In this document: piece by piece, positions 59,601 to 62,600 of the stretch | How the letters are laid out: every line of letters starts with the position of its first letter | Numbering within the stretch: position 1 is the first letter of the stretch | NCBI GenBank assembly: GCA_021014325.1 | Contig: CM037475.1 | Location: forward strand, 2,945,001 to 3,009,000 | Length of the DNA stretch: 64,000 bases | Direction: 5' to 3' | Source of the DNA: Plazaster borealis | Lineage: Eukaryota > Echinodermata > Asteroidea > Forcipulatida > Labidiasteridae | Program-made: the position numbers and the translations under genes | The notes under the pieces: model-generated | Databases searched by the model: none | Told to the model about the DNA's origin: nothing | The model's input: only the letters and a program-made list of their open reading frames with translations

Positions 59601-62600
59601 AAGGGGCACCAAGGCCAAGACCAGGGCCCAATTTCATACAGCTGCTAAGCACAACAATTTGCTTAGCATGAAATTTCTTCCTTGATAAAAACAGGATTCC
59701 AAACCAAATTTCCATGTGTTGCATATTGCTTGTTACTGGTATTCAGCTGTTGTTTGCTTATCCTGAAAATCACGTGGAAATTTGATTGGTAATCCTGTTT
59801 TTATCAAGGAAGAAATTTCATGCTAAGCATGAATTGTTGTGCTTAGCAGCTCTATGAAATTGGGCCCTGGGCCAACAGAGTCCATAGCCTCCGTAGACTC
59901 CATATAGCTCCAGGCCCACCGTAGAAAAATGTGTTTGTAAACCACTGCCACAGCACAGATGGTTCAAGTCAATGACGAAGTTAAAAAGGAAACTTACTAA
60001 TGGACAGGGCCCAATTTCATAAAGCTGTTTAGTAGAAAATTCTGCTCAGCAAATTTCTTTGCTAAGCAAAAAATGAGTGGGATACCAGTCACAGCATTGG
60101 TAACTGTATGGTATTTTGGCTGGTAACCTTCTTTTTTTTTGAGCAAGAGTTTTCTGTACTTAGCAAGTTTTTGTGCTTACATGCTTTATGAAATTGGGCC
60201 CTGGTTACAGAGCTGACAGACAGTGACATGAAACGTTATCTGGTCCTGCTGGCTAGTCACTGAAAACGTTCCGGGCAAACCATGCTGGAAGGGAAGGGGA
60301 GGAGGTTAATATTAAAGGGTCTGTATACGTTTGGTAATGACTTCAAAAATTGGCAATAAAAACTTACTTGGTAAGAAGTACAACAACTTTGGATAGTATA
60401 ATGCATTTTGAGAAACTTTTCACTTAGAAGTACTGCAGTTATGGAAAAAGATATCACTTTTTATCCCCCAAAATTTGAATCTGAGAAGCGTTACTGCAGT
60501 AACGTTTCTCAGGTTGTGTATTCCAATCGCAGATTATTCTTCCTGCGTGGACATAACCGCTCCAAATTTTTGGCAATATCTCAAAAACGCTACCACCTTT
60601 TAAAATGAAATTTTCACAGGTTAGTTTTATGGTATATATCTACAACTATATAGGATTGAAACAAACAGTGGGTTCCAATTACCAAACGATTGTTGCCATG
60701 GGAAACCAACAAAGACTTATCTCTCGTTTCATGTTTGTATTTAATTTTGCAGAACAGCCAATATTTTCCTGCGGCAGGTAGCGGCTATGTGCCGTGGTCG
60801 TTACCATCGCTGCTATGCTGGAATGGATGGCGACTTGATGGCGCATAGACTACTGGAAGAGGGCTTTAAAAACACAGAGGTAAATTTTCCTAGGAATTAT
60901 TATTATTATTATTTTTGTTACAAATATTTTAGGGTTGAACAAAGAAAAATTGACTTAAGCGGGACTTGATTTTTGACCTCCGGATTAATGTGCCGGCGGT
61001 CTACCAACTAAGCTATATAGCCCTAATGTAAGACTGGCACCTACATCCTTATGGACTGTGAAGGGGGTAACCCTGTTTCAGCCCCAGGAGTAGGTGGCAA
61101 TGTGCTCCTGGTGGCAGTTGATTTGGGTCGCCCTTGAAGTGGCCGTCTGGCCTTGTGATGTTAGGCGATCTCTCATAAAACATTTTTTTTTAAATAACAA
61201 TAAAAAGTCTCCCTATTTTGTCAATATCTTTGTTCGGGGGTGCCAGTCAGAAGCCATGCAACCTGTAACTGCCATATAGGCAGGGATCACACCCAAGTTA
61301 TACGATACAGGTTGAATGGCCCCTGACTGGCACCCGATCAAAGATATTGACAAAATAGGGAAGTCGCCAACGTTAGGGCTAGATAGCTCAGTTGGTCGAG
61401 CGCCGGCACGTTGATCGTGAGGTCACAGGTACAAGTCCCGCTCGAGTCAATCTTTCTTTGTTCAACCCAAAATTAAAAGAAACTACTCTTACAAGACTAT
61501 AGACACCTTCAGAACAGATGCACATTTCAAACATTTTGTCTTTTAAAAGTACAATTTCATTTTAGCTAACATAAGATTAATGACCCATGACCTTTGCCCC
61601 CTCAGCATCCTCTGTTGCCGACCTTTGACAGTGATGACCTGAGGCAGTTAGTGGCGGAGATTGAGCAGGCAAGACACTTCCTGTCCCAGTCACGGTCATT
61701 CAGACAGCTGTTTGGTACCACAACAAAACCGCATGAAAAAAGTAAGGTCATCTCTTAGTTTGCTATGGAATTGGCGGCTACGGCTACTGCTAGATTTCCA
61801 CGTCATCATGCGCTGAAGTATAGGACGTCCTTAGCAACACCCTAAGCAACAGCCGTAGCCGTAGCCGTAGCCACCAACTCAGATAGGGCCTGAGTTTATT
61901 TGGGGGGGGGGGGGTGAGATTTGTTTGGGGCACTGAGGTAATCAGAGCTGCTAACTTTTCCTTGATTCTTCAGAAGGTTCCCAGAAAGTAAACCAATCTT
62001 TCCGTGTTCTGATGAACAAATTTGAAAATCTCCCTGATGGAAACTTTGTCCCTACTATGTTGAATGTAATTCGGGGTTTCGGCCTTATTGCATAATTAAC
62101 AATGGTGGATTTGGATTAGCGCCCTCTTGCTGGTGGGGATTCCTGGAACTATTAAACACGGAAGCGTTTTGGGATATGAAGATAAGTAAAGACATATAAA
62201 TACGGATGCGTTAGGGATATTTAGACAAATGCAACTGATTAAAAACGGAAGCGTTAACGGGATATTAGTAGCGGTTTATCCCCAAGTCAATTCAATGAAT
62301 TCACCCACCACAATTTATGTCAAGGTCTGTGCGGTAAAGTTTAATAATAATTTTAGCCTTGGCGTGATAGTTTAATTATTTAAAATGTTATATCGTCTGA
62401 GCCATAGTCAAAGAGTTATAATATTTGTGCCATTGTGTAACTTACGTCCCTCTTTGACCTTTAATTCCGGTCTCGTGAAACACATATTCCATATCTCGTG
62501 AACCACATGTTATGAAGTCATAATCATTGTGACGTCTTGGAGCTAATGGCACATTTGTTTTTATTAAAAACATGACCTCACTTTGATCTTTTTATTCCAG

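Noticed and set aside
28512..61450. Family F sequences as functional tRNAs
   Set aside because: They have A- and B-box-like parts but the acceptor and anticodon stems do not form; shared non-tRNA flanks mark them as SINEs.
61974..61987. 14-nt extra exon between exons 31 and 32
   Set aside because: Splice-like signals flank it, but including it would shift the frame of exon 32 and lose the natural stop.
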